A program made the position numbers and the translations under genes. 64,000 nt of DNA. Origin: Kordia sp965224175. Lineage in GTDB: Bacteria; Bacteroidota; Bacteroidia; Flavobacteriales; Flavobacteriaceae. The DNA is taken from positions 2,914,001 through 2,978,000 of the forward strand of contig NZ_OZ245041.1 of NCBI RefSeq assembly GCF_965224175.1. Reading direction: 5' to 3'. This document shows, in pieces, positions 9,098 to 18,855 of this stretch. Each line of letters opens with the position of its first letter. Positions within the stretch are counted from its first letter, which is position 1. The notes under the pieces are model-generated. The model made no database searches, was not told the origin of the DNA, and saw only the letters and a list, made by a program, of their open reading frames with translations.

Positions 9098-10000
9098 ATG
9101 AAAAGAGTATCCAAAAAAATGATACGTATTAATAATTACTGTACGATTCTATATGTAATTCTAATATTATTTTTTGCCATTATAACATTCTCTTGTTCTA
9201 ATGACGACGATGTGAATCCGCCAGTGAATTTTAACGATATTTCGCAAGAGATTAAAGACTTAATTTATTTCAACGGTGATGAAAAAGCTGCTACTGTTTT
9301 AATAACCGTTCCAGGCGGTCCGAGTACAGAACTCGCTACAGATTTAGTAGATTACTTTTCTGCAAATTTTAACACTTCAGGGATTTTAAACGTAACTGTA
9401 CATCAGACACAAACATTAAATCCTAGCATATTAAGTGGCGATGATATTACACTAGAGCAAGCTGTTAACTTTAATGCTGAAAGTATTGAAACGCTGCATC
9501 AAGTGGTAAAATATTTTAAAGATGAAGGTAGAACAGTATACATTACAGGAATCTCATATGGTGCATTTATAACACAAGAATTAATTGCAGAAAAAGGAAT
9601 AGATGTCGCTGATAAATATCTAATCATGACAGGAAGGTTAGATATTAATGATGTTTTTTGGCAAGGACTCGCCGAAGGGAAACTAGGAAGATTTGAAAAT
9701 GGTGTAACGCCCATAATAGAAACAACTCCTTTTGACAATGCATTCAATAGGAATGAAGCCAGATTATTTGCCGGATTAGTCATGAATAGATACACAGAAC
9801 GTTTTAGCACCATTGAAAGTTTATCTAAAATAACTTACATCTACGGAGAAACAGATGAAGCTGTAGGCAGTCTTACAGATCAAGAAATTACTTTTTTACA
9901 ATCTAAAAACACGAATATAATTGCTGGAAGCGGTGGTCATGATGATATCTTTTATGATTTTATTGAACAAGGCTTTAGCGAAGCATTTGGAATAGAATAA
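9098..10000 (+). CDS. Lipoprotein with alpha/beta-hydrolase fold
   Basis: A protein of 300 residues with a hydrophobic N-terminal segment ending in the lipobox-like ITFSC, followed by SNDDD; acidic residues just after Cys often mark surface export in Bacteroidota. ITGISYGAF near residue 150 gives a G-x-S-x-G nucleophile elbow. An Asp in YGETDEAVG and a His in GSGGHDDIF fall where the acid and base of the triad are expected. The fold is therefore a serine hydrolase; the substrate is unknown. An alternative start at Met8 would shorten the basic N terminus. It is probably controlled by the AraC-type regulator encoded just upstream. Confidence 0.72.
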   Translation: MKRVSKKMIRINNYCTILYVILILFFAIITFSCSNDDDVNPPVNFNDISQEIKDLIYFNGDEKAATVLITVPGGPSTELATDLVDYFSANFNTSGILNVTVHQTQTLNPSILSGDDITLEQAVNFNAESIETLHQVVKYFKDEGRTVYITGISYGAFITQELIAEKGIDVADKYLIMTGRLDINDVFWQGLAEGKLGRFENGVTPIIETTPFDNAFNRNEARLFAGLVMNRYTERFSTIESLSKITYIYGETDEAVGSLTDQEITFLQSKNTNIIAGSGGHDDIFYDFIEQGFSEAFGIE

Positions 10001-10065
10001 ACATACTCGTTGCAGTTACAATCACTCAAACCTTTCGCCCATTTTATAAATACAAAACAAAAAAA

Positions 10066-11241
10066 ATGAACAGTTTAAAATTCACAAACGCAATCATATT
10101 ACTTCTACTAATATCATTAACATTAGTAAGTTTTAGTTACATGAATAATAAGAAACATAATCCAATTCTAACGAGACACGACAAAGATGATGCTGAGTTT
10201 ATCAAACTTGCCGAGAAATTTGAAAAATATATGTGCCATTTAAATCTTCCCGATTGTGAAGGTACCATTATAGGAGATCAATGGGCAATTTCCGCGGCTC
10301 ATTGTGCTGTGGGAATTGTAGAAAAATTTGATGCTGGAAGAAAACATTTTGTCATCATAAACGGTGAAGAAATTGAAGTAGACAAAGTCATTATGTATAA
10401 AGAATGGGACAATATTCAAGAAAAACTTGCAATGTTAAATGACATGTCATCATTAAATGATATTGCATTATTACATCTAAAAAACAAGCCTCTCAATTCC
10501 ATGCAAGCAAAATTATATGTTGACGAAGATGAAATTGACAAACTAGTATATATGCTTGGCAAAGGAGATATTGGCAATGGTCTCATTGGCGTAAACAGTA
10601 ACGATGGAAAACAAAGAGGTGCGACGAACAGGATTGAAACAGCTACAGACAAATGGTTAACATGGACCTTTGATCATCCCGATACTAAAACAAAATATCT
10701 CACAGAATATGAAGGTATTAGTGGTCCAGGTGATAGTGGCGGACCTGCTTTTATTGTAAAAGATGATACTGTATACTTAGCCGGAATTAGTTCATGGCAA
10801 GACACAAAAGATGGTCCCGAAGGTTTATATGGCGTTGTGGAGAATTACACAAGAGTATCACAGTATATCAAGTGGATCAATGAAGAAATGGCAGAAACTA
10901 ATACTGCTTCCGAAGAAATCTTGAGAGTAGTACAAAAACCGAATGCTATTGATGATAGACCCAAAGCCATAGATGTAGATCCGAGTACTTTAAAATTATA
11001 CGTCGGTGAATATGAAATACAAGAAAATATTATAAAAATTTACACAAAAGAAAAAGGTACCAAACTGTATCTTTCCGTAGCGGGACAACCAGCATATGAA
11101 CTAGTTCCAACTGCAGAACACAAATTTTCTTTTAAAATATCAGGAGAATATAGAATAGAATTTAAGAAAACAGCAAACGGTATTTTTAATGAATTAATTA
11201 CCATACAACCAGATGGAACATACAAAGCAACTCGTAAATAA
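10066..11241 (+). CDS. Exported trypsin-like serine protease
   Basis: A protein of 391 residues. A hydrophobic segment at about residues 6-25 probably acts as a signal peptide or anchor. The chymotrypsin-fold triad is visible: His in AISAAHCAVG (about residue 81), Asp in SLNDIALLHL (about 130) and Ser in SGPGDSGGPAFI (about 225). CEGTIIG matches the usual CGGTLI start of the domain. From about residue 290 there is a separate C-terminal domain of beta character (LKLYVGEYEIQ, IIKIYTKEKGTKLYLSV), which may be a substrate or surface-binding module. It follows the hydrolase gene by 65 bases and could be in the same transcript. Confidence 0.85.
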   Translation: MNSLKFTNAIILLLLISLTLVSFSYMNNKKHNPILTRHDKDDAEFIKLAEKFEKYMCHLNLPDCEGTIIGDQWAISAAHCAVGIVEKFDAGRKHFVIINGEEIEVDKVIMYKEWDNIQEKLAMLNDMSSLNDIALLHLKNKPLNSMQAKLYVDEDEIDKLVYMLGKGDIGNGLIGVNSNDGKQRGATNRIETATDKWLTWTFDHPDTKTKYLTEYEGISGPGDSGGPAFIVKDDTVYLAGISSWQDTKDGPEGLYGVVENYTRVSQYIKWINEEMAETNTASEEILRVVQKPNAIDDRPKAIDVDPSTLKLYVGEYEIQENIIKIYTKEKGTKLYLSVAGQPAYELVPTAEHKFSFKISGEYRIEFKKTANGIFNELITIQPDGTYKATRK

Positions 11242-11312
11242 AAAGATTTAAAAAAAACTTAATAATATTCTTAAAGCGGCTAAAAGCCCAGAAACGCTAC
11301 TATACACTCTTT

Positions 11313-11320
11313 TATCTTTG
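11313..11320 (+). promoter_or_regulatory. Candidate -7 element for the NTF2-like/sigma pair
   Basis: TATCTTTG matches TAnnTTTG and lies about 106 bases before the start at 11427, in the 185-base gap after the protease gene. It suggests that the next two genes have their own promoter. Confidence 0.4.
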
Positions 11321-11426
11321 TAACAATACAATAATTATTCAAAATAAATTTACATTTACTGTAACAGTCATCTTTTGAACTGTGTCTAAACCATAAAGCA
11401 CTCATATACTAACAAAAAAAAGCTTT

Positions 11427-11912
11427 ATGATGTACAAAACACAATCAAAATTACTAATGGTCTTACTCTTTTGTATGACCTCCATTACCATGATCGCTCA
11501 AACAAATAAAACAAAAAAGATGACTAGAGAACAACAAAATGTATTAGACGCAATTACAAAAATGACAGAAGCTTTTCAAAACAAAGACATAGATACCGTT
11601 ATGGCTTGTTATGAACCTAACGCAGTTATTGTATTTGAACCAGAATCGCCCATTTCTGACACGCATATTTTACGAGAAATGTTTACCAAAATGTCTATGG
11701 TAAATCCTATATTTACCTATAGCGGACACGAAGTATTTATTACAGGAAACATTGCTACGCATATTGCTCCTTGGACAATGACCGCAAAAGCGCCAGACGG
11801 AACTGAAATAAAACAAAGTGGACTATCCGTGGCTGTTTTAAGAAAACAAAAAAATGGACAATGGTTAATGATTTTAGATAATCCTCACGGACAATTCTTA
11901 ATGAATAAATAA
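11427..11912 (+). CDS. Exported NTF2-like (SnoaL/DUF4440-type) protein
   Basis: A protein of 161 residues beginning with a clear signal peptide (hydrophobic core LLMVLLFCMTSITMI, then AQ). The mature part has the cone-shaped NTF2-like pattern: a helical start with MTEAFQNKDIDTVMACYEPNAVIVFEP, then strands ending in GQWLMILDNPHG. Members of this superfamily act as small enzymes or binding proteins; the function here is unknown. The ECF sigma gene starts eight bases after its stop, so the two are almost certainly cotranscribed. Confidence 0.75.
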   Translation: MMYKTQSKLLMVLLFCMTSITMIAQTNKTKKMTREQQNVLDAITKMTEAFQNKDIDTVMACYEPNAVIVFEPESPISDTHILREMFTKMSMVNPIFTYSGHEVFITGNIATHIAPWTMTAKAPDGTEIKQSGLSVAVLRKQKNGQWLMILDNPHGQFLMNK

Positions 11913-11919
11913 CGTACAA

Positions 11920-12774
11920 ATGGACACTAACACTTCAGACAAAATCTTAATAGAGCAATCGCTTTCGGGAAATAAAAAGGCACTAGAAGATCTTATCAAA
12001 AAGCATCAAGATTGGATTTATAATGTCGCCATAACTTTTGTAGGTGATAAAGATGAAGCTGCCGATTTAACACAAGAAATTCTCATAAAAATTGTCACAA
12101 AGTTAGGTTCATTTAAACAAAAAAGTACATTTAAAACTTGGGTATATCGTATTCTGAAGAATCATTTCTTAAACATGAAACGCGGAAAATACGAAACCAA
12201 CACAACATTTGAACAATTTGGACAAGGACTTGATCAATTACCAAACGAGTCGCTTTCTAATTATTCTTACGAAGTTGAGGACAAACTTTTAGTAAAAGAA
12301 GCTAAAATAAGTTGTATGAAAGGAATGCTCTTGTGTCTTGATAGAGAACAACGAATGGTTTTTATAATAGGAGAATTATTTGAATTTACAGATACTATTG
12401 GAAGTGCAATAATGGAAATCACAAAAGAAAACTTTAGAATTAAATTGCATAGAGCAAAAAAGCAATTATATAATTTTATGGATAATAAATGTGGTTTAGT
12501 AAATAAAAATAATCCTTGTCGTTGCGCAAGAAAAACTGCCGGATTTATAAAAATGGGATTCGTAGATCCCGTAAACTTACATTTTCAAAAAAATACCATT
12601 ACCAGTATTAATAAAGTAATTGATAAAAAAATAGAAACATATAAAAATCAAGTACTCTCTGAATATCAAAAACTTTATCAAGAGCATCCCTTTCTACAAA
12701 GTCCTGACAAGTTGAAATCAATAAAAAAATTACTTTCTTCAAAAACGATAAAAGAAACATTCAATTTTGACTAG
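11920..12774 (+). CDS. ECF RNA polymerase sigma factor with Cys-rich C-terminal extension
   Basis: A protein of 284 residues. Region 2 is clear (LIKKHQDWIYNVAITFVGD then ADLTQEILIKIVTKL and TFKTWVYRILKNHFLN, about residues 22-90). Region 4 around residues 135-185 is recognisable but divergent (LLCLDREQRMVFIIGELFEF, then ITKENFRIKLHRAKKQL). A further ~95 residues follow, starting with a short Cys cluster, CGL...NPCRCARK, near residues 190-205, which could bind a metal. ECF factors normally end soon after region 4, so this tail may replace an anti-sigma factor, none of which is encoded nearby. The exported NTF2-like protein gene lies directly upstream. Confidence 0.85.
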   Translation: MDTNTSDKILIEQSLSGNKKALEDLIKKHQDWIYNVAITFVGDKDEAADLTQEILIKIVTKLGSFKQKSTFKTWVYRILKNHFLNMKRGKYETNTTFEQFGQGLDQLPNESLSNYSYEVEDKLLVKEAKISCMKGMLLCLDREQRMVFIIGELFEFTDTIGSAIMEITKENFRIKLHRAKKQLYNFMDNKCGLVNKNNPCRCARKTAGFIKMGFVDPVNLHFQKNTITSINKVIDKKIETYKNQVLSEYQKLYQEHPFLQSPDKLKSIKKLLSSKTIKETFNFD

Positions 12775-12827
12775 AAGCTATAGTCAACTGTATGGAAGTA
12801 TATAGCAAAGACGCTTCTAAAGAAAAA

Positions 12828-14372
12828 CTATCTTAGCAGCAATTTCGCTTTCGCGTGAATAATCTCAGCAACAGGCTTGTTCTCTATTTTACTTTCCAAC
12901 CACGACAAAATATCTAAATATAAAAATGCTCTGCGCTCATATGGATCATCTTCAAAAGGCTTCAACTTTGCATGCAATGCTTCAAAAGCTTTCTTAATTT
13001 GATGCGGATAAATATTCCCTAAACCTTTCAAAAACTTAATCATTTCTTTCTGAACTTCATGCAAATCATCCATCTTCAACAAATACTTGTACGTACTTTT
13101 CAATTGTGTTTCCAAATGATAATCCAAACCTAATTCATAATGCGCTACTAAGTTTAAAATTCGCGAAAAGCACAACAAATCTTCACGAACTTTCAACGAT
13201 TTATTACGAATGATTTTCTGCAAATACTCAATGCAATTTCTATTATCGCCTGCTCCAAAATACAAAGACGCAATCTTGTAATAAAAAATCATCACGTGAT
13301 GCTCATCAATTCTATTTTCAAACGTTGCAATACGTGTATTCACTTCTTCAATCAAATACAAACCATCACTAAATGTTCCCGTCAAAAAATGATAATTCAG
13401 TTTATTCATATACACATACAAAAAACTCAGTACTCGTGTATTATCGTTCTGCGGAATAATATCGTTTTCAATATCATGTTCCAATTGAAGCAACACTTCT
13501 TTAAATTTCACTTCATGTTTAATATAAAACAACGACTCCAACAAATAATGATTTCCTTTCAAATAAAACACAGGATGAATTTTCTTCATCTTTGGTGTTT
13601 CCTTAAATAAAGCAACCCATTTATAAGAATATTTATAACTCGACAAAAAATCTTGCGTCAAAAAACTATACCACAAATGCGCTTTGTACAACCATAACTT
13701 CTCTCTAAAACCAAGCGAATCAAGATCAACTTCAGGCAATCGATTTGTAAAATATCTTGTCACATCCTTATAATCTTCTTCATTCTTTACATACCCAACT
13801 CTCAATAACAAACCGTACAACTCCAACGACAAATTAGACAACTTACTCGCCAATGCATTCTGAATACTTAATGTTTTCGCTTCTGCGGAAAGTTCATCAG
13901 CGCGACTTGCCATACTTCGCGTAATGTATTGTGTTTCTATAATTTTTTCTAGCTCTACAATCTCGTAAGCGACATTCTTTTCCTCATGTTCTAAAGCCAA
14001 AATCTTTGCTTTATCGAGTAATTTCAAACTCTGCGTATACAATCCTTTATTATATAAAATAGTAGCATAATCTAACTGTTCTCGTATCACAATTCGAATA
14101 TTATGCTGCGCAGGATTTAAACGTAAGCTCTTTAAAATTTGCTTGTATAAATTGGCTTTTAAGTTTGATAATTGTTGCTTGGTCACAATCTTCTTTTTCA
14201 AGATTGCTTGTTCGTCATACGTTTGACTCTTTTCTAAAAAAGTAAACAATGCTAAAAATTTAGAATTTACATTGCCTTCAAACCGTCCAACATACAACTT
14301 AAACTGTCGTTTCTCAGATTTTGATAATGACTTAATCAATACAAATAAAGATTCCTTTTGTGCGTTTGGCAT
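12828..14372 (-). CDS. Large helical repeat protein of unknown function
   Basis: A protein of 514 residues, not assigned to a functional family. The N terminus (LFVLIKSLSKSEKRQFKLYV) is a recognisable type in flavobacterial conserved hypothetical proteins. The rest is almost wholly alpha-helical with TPR-like spacing of aromatic and Leu residues (YNKGLYTQSLKLLDKAKIL; IASLYFGAGDNRNCIEYL). No signal peptide or membrane segment is seen. It is convergent with the sigma factor gene and divergent from leuA. A protein-interaction scaffold is the most that can be inferred. Confidence 0.6.
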   Translation of the reverse strand: MPNAQKESLFVLIKSLSKSEKRQFKLYVGRFEGNVNSKFLALFTFLEKSQTYDEQAILKKKIVTKQQLSNLKANLYKQILKSLRLNPAQHNIRIVIREQLDYATILYNKGLYTQSLKLLDKAKILALEHEEKNVAYEIVELEKIIETQYITRSMASRADELSAEAKTLSIQNALASKLSNLSLELYGLLLRVGYVKNEEDYKDVTRYFTNRLPEVDLDSLGFREKLWLYKAHLWYSFLTQDFLSSYKYSYKWVALFKETPKMKKIHPVFYLKGNHYLLESLFYIKHEVKFKEVLLQLEHDIENDIIPQNDNTRVLSFLYVYMNKLNYHFLTGTFSDGLYLIEEVNTRIATFENRIDEHHVMIFYYKIASLYFGAGDNRNCIEYLQKIIRNKSLKVREDLLCFSRILNLVAHYELGLDYHLETQLKSTYKYLLKMDDLHEVQKEMIKFLKGLGNIYPHQIKKAFEALHAKLKPFEDDPYERRAFLYLDILSWLESKIENKPVAEIIHAKAKLLLR

Positions 14373-14531
14373 TGTAAAAAATTATTCTATAAATATCTTA
14401 TTATTAGCTATTTACCTAAAAAACAAATATACTTAGCCGCTGTAAAACACAACATACAATCATTCGTTTTAGGAAATACAAAGTATACATTCGTAAGAAT
14501 AAAAAGAAATAAACACTCAAATTTTTAATTC

Positions 14532-15704
14532 ATGAGTTCAAATCGAGTCTATATTTTTGATACTACTTTACGGGATGGAGAACAAGTTCCTGGCTGTAAA
14601 CTCAACACTGATGAAAAGTTAATGATTGCTTCTAGATTAGATCAACTTGGTGTGGATGTTATCGAAGCAGGTTTTCCTGTATCAAGTCCTGGCGATTTCC
14701 AATCGGTTGAAGCCATTGCAAAACTTGTTAAAAATGCTACCGTTTGCGGATTAACTAGAGCTGTACAAAATGATATAAAAGTAGCTGCAGAAGCACTTAC
14801 CTATGCCAAACGTCCACGAATCCATACAGGAATCGGAACTTCCGAATCACATATGAAATACAAATTTAAAGCTACACCAGAACAAATTATTGAACGTGCT
14901 GTAGCAGCAGTTTCCTATGCAAAAACGTTTGTAGAAGATGTAGAATTCTATGCCGAAGATGCCGGACGAAGCGACAACGAATTTTTAGCCAGAGTTTGCG
15001 AAGCCGTTATCAAAGCTGGAGCAACGGTTTTAAATATTCCAGACACTACTGGCTATTGTTTACCAGAAGAATACGGGCAAAAAATAAAATACCTCAAAGA
15101 AAACGTCACAGGAATCCACAATGCAATCCTTTCTTGTCATTGTCACAATGATTTAGGATTGGCAACTGCAAACTCCATTGCAGGTGTACTAAACGGTGCG
15201 CGACAAGTAGAATGTACTATCAACGGGATTGGTGAGCGTGCTGGAAACACTTCGCTTGAAGAAGTAACTATGATTTTAAAACAACATCCATATTTAGACT
15301 TAAACACAAACATCAACTCAACCATGCTGACTGAAATTAGTCAATTGGTTTCCGATACAATGGGAATGCCTGTACAACCTAACAAAGCTATTGTAGGAAC
15401 AAATGCTTTTGCGCACAGTTCAGGAATTCATCAAGACGGCGTTATCAAACATAGAGAAACCTACGAAATTATGGATCCGAAAGATGTTGGAGCCGCAACT
15501 TCGTCTATCGTATTAACTGCCAGAAGTGGACGTGCTGCCTTGGCTTACAGAGCTAAAAATGTTGGATACGATCTTACAAAACGTGAATTAGATACCATTT
15601 ATAGCGACTTCCTACATTTTGCAGACAAGCACAAGGAAGTTACTGACACAGACATTCATCAAATTATAAAAATGAGTACCATCTCTAAAAGAATGTACGC
15701 GTAA
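14532..15704 (+). CDS. leuA: 2-isopropylmalate synthase, short form
   Basis: A protein of 390 residues for the first step of leucine synthesis, condensing acetyl-CoA with 2-oxoisovalerate. It has the DRE-TIM signature FDTTLRDGEQVPG (about residues 9-21), the metal-ligand His pair in SCHCHNDLG, and GIGERAGNTSLEEV. The catalytic barrel and linker subdomains match LeuA closely (IVGTNAFAHSSGIHQDGV), but the protein ends where E. coli LeuA continues with the leucine-binding regulatory domain. The missing domain suggests loss of classical allosteric feedback, unless another subunit supplies it. leuC follows after 24 bases. Confidence 0.92.
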   Translation: MSSNRVYIFDTTLRDGEQVPGCKLNTDEKLMIASRLDQLGVDVIEAGFPVSSPGDFQSVEAIAKLVKNATVCGLTRAVQNDIKVAAEALTYAKRPRIHTGIGTSESHMKYKFKATPEQIIERAVAAVSYAKTFVEDVEFYAEDAGRSDNEFLARVCEAVIKAGATVLNIPDTTGYCLPEEYGQKIKYLKENVTGIHNAILSCHCHNDLGLATANSIAGVLNGARQVECTINGIGERAGNTSLEEVTMILKQHPYLDLNTNINSTMLTEISQLVSDTMGMPVQPNKAIVGTNAFAHSSGIHQDGVIKHRETYEIMDPKDVGAATSSIVLTARSGRAALAYRAKNVGYDLTKRELDTIYSDFLHFADKHKEVTDTDIHQIIKMSTISKRMYA

Positions 15705-15728
15705 GCATTGCATTTGTGAAAATTTCTA

Positions 15729-17126
15729 ATGAACATGAAAAAAACATTATTTGACAAAGTTTGGGACGCGCATGTCGTAGATAGTATTCCCGACGGACCA
15801 CAAATTTTATACATAGACAAGCATTTAATTCATGAAGTAACGAGTCCGCAAGCGTTCAATGAATTAAAAAGAAGAAACATTCCGGTTTTCAGACCAAAGC
15901 AAATCATTGCTACTGCCGATCATAATACACCAACGGTAGATCAGCATTTGCCTGTAAAAGACGAATTGTCTCGAAATCAATTACAACAATTACAGCAAAA
16001 CTGTGAAGAACATCATATAGAACTATACGCATTAGGGCATCAATACAATGGAATTGTACACGTAATGGCACCAGAATTAGGCATCACGCAACCAGGAATG
16101 ACTATGGTTTGTGGAGATAGTCACACCTCAACGCATGGAGCTTTTGGTGCCATTGCTTTTGGGATTGGAACAAGTCAGGTAGCACAAGTATTTGCCAGTC
16201 AATCGTTACTATTAACCAAGCCTAAAAAAATGCGAATTACCGTAAATGGTCGTTTGCAAAAAAACGTACTTCCTAAAGATGTCATTCTCTACATCATCTC
16301 AAAACTAGGAACTGATAGTGGTACGGAACACTTTATCGAATTTGCAGGCGAAGTCTTTGAAAATATGTCTATGGAAGGACGAATGACCGTTTGTAATATG
16401 AGTATTGAAATGGGCGCTCGTGGCGGAATGATTGCGCCAGACGAAACAACCTTTGCATATGTAGCAGGTAAAAAGTTTGCGCCAAAAGGAGCTGATTTTG
16501 ATAAAAAAGTGACCTATTGGAAAACGTTGAAAACAGATGTTTCTGCGGAATTTGACACAGAATACACGTTTGATGCGATCGATATTACACCAATGATTAC
16601 GTTTGGCACCAATCCAGGTATGGGAATTCCACTTTCAGAAAACATTCCGACAGCAGCAGATACAAATCTTGAAAAATCGTTGCAATACATGAACTTTGAA
16701 AAAGGCGCTTCACTTATTGGACAACAAGTAAACTATGTGTTTATAGGAAGTTGCACCAATTCACGCATCGAAGATTTTAGAATTGCAGCCAATTATGTAC
16801 AAGGAAAACAAAAAGCACCAAATATCAATGCTTGGTTAGTACCAGGTTCACAATTAGTTGTCAAACAAATCAAAGAAGAAGGTTTAGATACCATTTTTGA
16901 AGCAGCAGGTTTCAAACTTCGACAACCAGGTTGTTCGGCGTGTTTAGCCATGAATGATGACAAAATTCCTGATGGTGAATATTGTGTATCTACTTCCAAT
17001 AGAAACTTTGAAGGACGACAAGGACAAGGTTCGCGCACACTTTTGGCAAGTCCATTAGTTGCCGCAGCCACTGCCATTGCAGGAAAAATAGTAGATATTA
17101 ACGTTCCAGTATTGGAAGAAGCCTAA
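15729..17126 (+). CDS. leuC: 3-isopropylmalate dehydratase large subunit
   Basis: A protein of 465 residues of the aconitase family that, with LeuD, isomerises 2- to 3-isopropylmalate. The family segments DKVWDAHVV, CGDSHTSTHGAFGAIAFGIGT and GSCTNSR are present. The iron-sulfur Cys ligands are in GSCTNSR (about residue 344) and PGCSACLAMN (about 405-408). A second in-frame ATG six bases on (15735) gives the more usual start MKKTLFDKVW. The gene lies between leuA and leuD in an operon. Confidence 0.96.
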   Translation: MNMKKTLFDKVWDAHVVDSIPDGPQILYIDKHLIHEVTSPQAFNELKRRNIPVFRPKQIIATADHNTPTVDQHLPVKDELSRNQLQQLQQNCEEHHIELYALGHQYNGIVHVMAPELGITQPGMTMVCGDSHTSTHGAFGAIAFGIGTSQVAQVFASQSLLLTKPKKMRITVNGRLQKNVLPKDVILYIISKLGTDSGTEHFIEFAGEVFENMSMEGRMTVCNMSIEMGARGGMIAPDETTFAYVAGKKFAPKGADFDKKVTYWKTLKTDVSAEFDTEYTFDAIDITPMITFGTNPGMGIPLSENIPTAADTNLEKSLQYMNFEKGASLIGQQVNYVFIGSCTNSRIEDFRIAANYVQGKQKAPNINAWLVPGSQLVVKQIKEEGLDTIFEAAGFKLRQPGCSACLAMNDDKIPDGEYCVSTSNRNFEGRQGQGSRTLLASPLVAAATAIAGKIVDINVPVLEEA

Positions 17127-17131
17127 ACAAC

Positions 17132-17716
17132 ATGAGTACATTTAACACTTTTACTTCTACTGCATTTCCGCTTGCCGTAGAAAATATAGACACTGATCAA
17201 ATCATTCCTGCACGTTTTTTAAAAGCTACGAGTAGAGCCGGATTTGGCGAAAATTTATTTCGAGATTGGCGATTTCAGAAAGATGGAATCCTGAATACCG
17301 ATTTTGTACTGAATCAACAACAGTATTCAGGTTCTATCTTAGTAGCAGGACACAACTTTGGTTGCGGTTCAAGTCGTGAGCATGCAGCTTGGGCATTGAA
17401 AGATTTTGGGTTTAACGTCATTGTATCGAGTTTCTTTGCAGATATTTTTAAAGGAAATGCCTTAAACAATCATGTATTACCAATTCAAGTAACACCTAAT
17501 TTTTTAGCGTCACTTTTACAAGCCATTCAGGAAAATCCAAATACTAAAATTGAAGTCAATTTGGAAGCACAAACCATTTCTTTTGGTACAGAAAACGCTT
17601 CATTCGATATTGATCCATACAAAAAAATGTGTTTGCAAAAAGGATATGATGACATTGACTTTTTAGTCAGTAACTTATCTAAAATAGAAGCATTTGAACA
17701 ACAACATATATACTAG
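17132..17716 (+). CDS. leuD: 3-isopropylmalate dehydratase small subunit
   Basis: A protein of 194 residues, the swivelling subunit of isopropylmalate isomerase. Signature segments are NIDTDQIIPARFLK near residues 18-31, GHNFGCGSSREHAAWAL near 72-88 and FADIFKGNALNNHVLP. Length and motifs are typical. It starts five bases after leuC, which suggests translational coupling of the two subunits. Confidence 0.96.
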   Translation: MSTFNTFTSTAFPLAVENIDTDQIIPARFLKATSRAGFGENLFRDWRFQKDGILNTDFVLNQQQYSGSILVAGHNFGCGSSREHAAWALKDFGFNVIVSSFFADIFKGNALNNHVLPIQVTPNFLASLLQAIQENPNTKIEVNLEAQTISFGTENASFDIDPYKKMCLQKGYDDIDFLVSNLSKIEAFEQQHIY

Positions 17717-17725
17717 AAATTAGCT

Positions 17726-18841
17726 ATGAACTTACATATTGCAGTACTTTCAGGTGATGGAATTGGTCCTGAAGTCACAAATCAATCGATCAGAATATTA
17801 ACTGCTATTGCAGAAAAATATCAACATACATTTACATTTCAACATGAACTCGTTGGCGCAATTGCCATGGACGAAACAGGAAATCCGTTACCGCAAAAAA
17901 CATTGGATTTGTGTTTAAATGCAGATGCTGTTTTATTTGGCGCGATTGGCGATCCGAAATACGATAACAATCCAGATGCAAAAGTACGTCCTGAGCAAGG
18001 ATTATTGGCTTTGCGCAAAGCTTTAGGTTTGTTTGCAAACATTCGCCCTGTAAAAGCGTATGATACCTTACTAGACAAATCGCCTTTAAAAAAACACATC
18101 ATTCAAGATACGGATATTGTAATTTATAGGGAATTGACTGGCGGAATTTACTTCGGAGAAAAAACACAAAACAAAGATGGTACAGCTGCTTCCGATTTAT
18201 GCGCTTATAGCAAAGAAGAAATTGAACGTGTAGCACATTTTGCATTCCGAGCAGCACAAGGCAGAAGCAAAAAATTAACCTTAGTTGACAAAGCCAATGT
18301 CTTAGAAACTTCGCGTTTGTGGCGAAGAGTAGTAACAGCTTTATCATTTCAATATCCTGATGTAGAATTAGATTTCTTATTTGTCGACAATGCTGCGATG
18401 CAAATGGTTTTAAATCCAAGTCAGTTTGATGTTGTATTAACCGAAAACATGTTTGGTGATATCATTTCTGATGAAGCCAGTGTTATTGGTGGTTCTATTG
18501 GATTATTAGCTTCCGCTTCTGTGGGAGAAAAATACGCACTGTTTGAGCCAATTCACGGTTCGTATCCGCAAGCTACAGGAAAAGGTATTGCCAATCCGAT
18601 TGCTTCTATCCTATCTGCGGCTATGTTGTTAGATCATTTTGGATTATCAGAAGAAGCAGAAACCGTAAGAGATGCCGCAGAACGTGCAATTGATCTGGAA
18701 ATTTGCACACCAGATTTAAATGCAAACGGCGGTTATTCTACAGAAAACGTAGGAACATTTATTGAAGAATTTATAGAAAATGTTGATGCTTTACACATCA
18801 ACTCTGGCAATATTAAGGTAGGACAATCTACCATAATTTAG
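17726..18841 (+). CDS. leuB: 3-isopropylmalate dehydrogenase
   Basis: A protein of 371 residues that oxidises and decarboxylates 3-isopropylmalate with NAD. It shows LSGDGIGPEV at residues 8-17, the substrate-binding ELTGGIYFGE near 136-145, TLVDKANVLETSRLWR and the NAD-site GSYPQATGKGIANP. The expected metal-binding Asp residues in VDNAAMQMV and MFGDIISDEAS are present. It is the last gene of leuA-leuC-leuD-leuB, starting nine bases after leuD, and is followed by a strong terminator. Confidence 0.96.
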   Translation: MNLHIAVLSGDGIGPEVTNQSIRILTAIAEKYQHTFTFQHELVGAIAMDETGNPLPQKTLDLCLNADAVLFGAIGDPKYDNNPDAKVRPEQGLLALRKALGLFANIRPVKAYDTLLDKSPLKKHIIQDTDIVIYRELTGGIYFGEKTQNKDGTAASDLCAYSKEEIERVAHFAFRAAQGRSKKLTLVDKANVLETSRLWRRVVTALSFQYPDVELDFLFVDNAAMQMVLNPSQFDVVLTENMFGDIISDEASVIGGSIGLLASASVGEKYALFEPIHGSYPQATGKGIANPIASILSAAMLLDHFGLSEEAETVRDAAERAIDLEICTPDLNANGGYSTENVGTFIEEFIENVDALHINSGNIKVGQSTII

Positions 18842-18855
18842 TGTTTAGAGTGCTT

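Noticed and set aside
13296..13610. Plus-strand frame of 104 codons inside the 514-residue helical protein gene
   Set aside because: Mirrors codon pattern of the minus-strand gene; His/Ile/Gln-rich with no domain.
14373..14531. Possible leucine attenuator upstream of leuA
   Set aside because: No leader peptide with Leu codons, T-box or terminator/antiterminator pair was seen.
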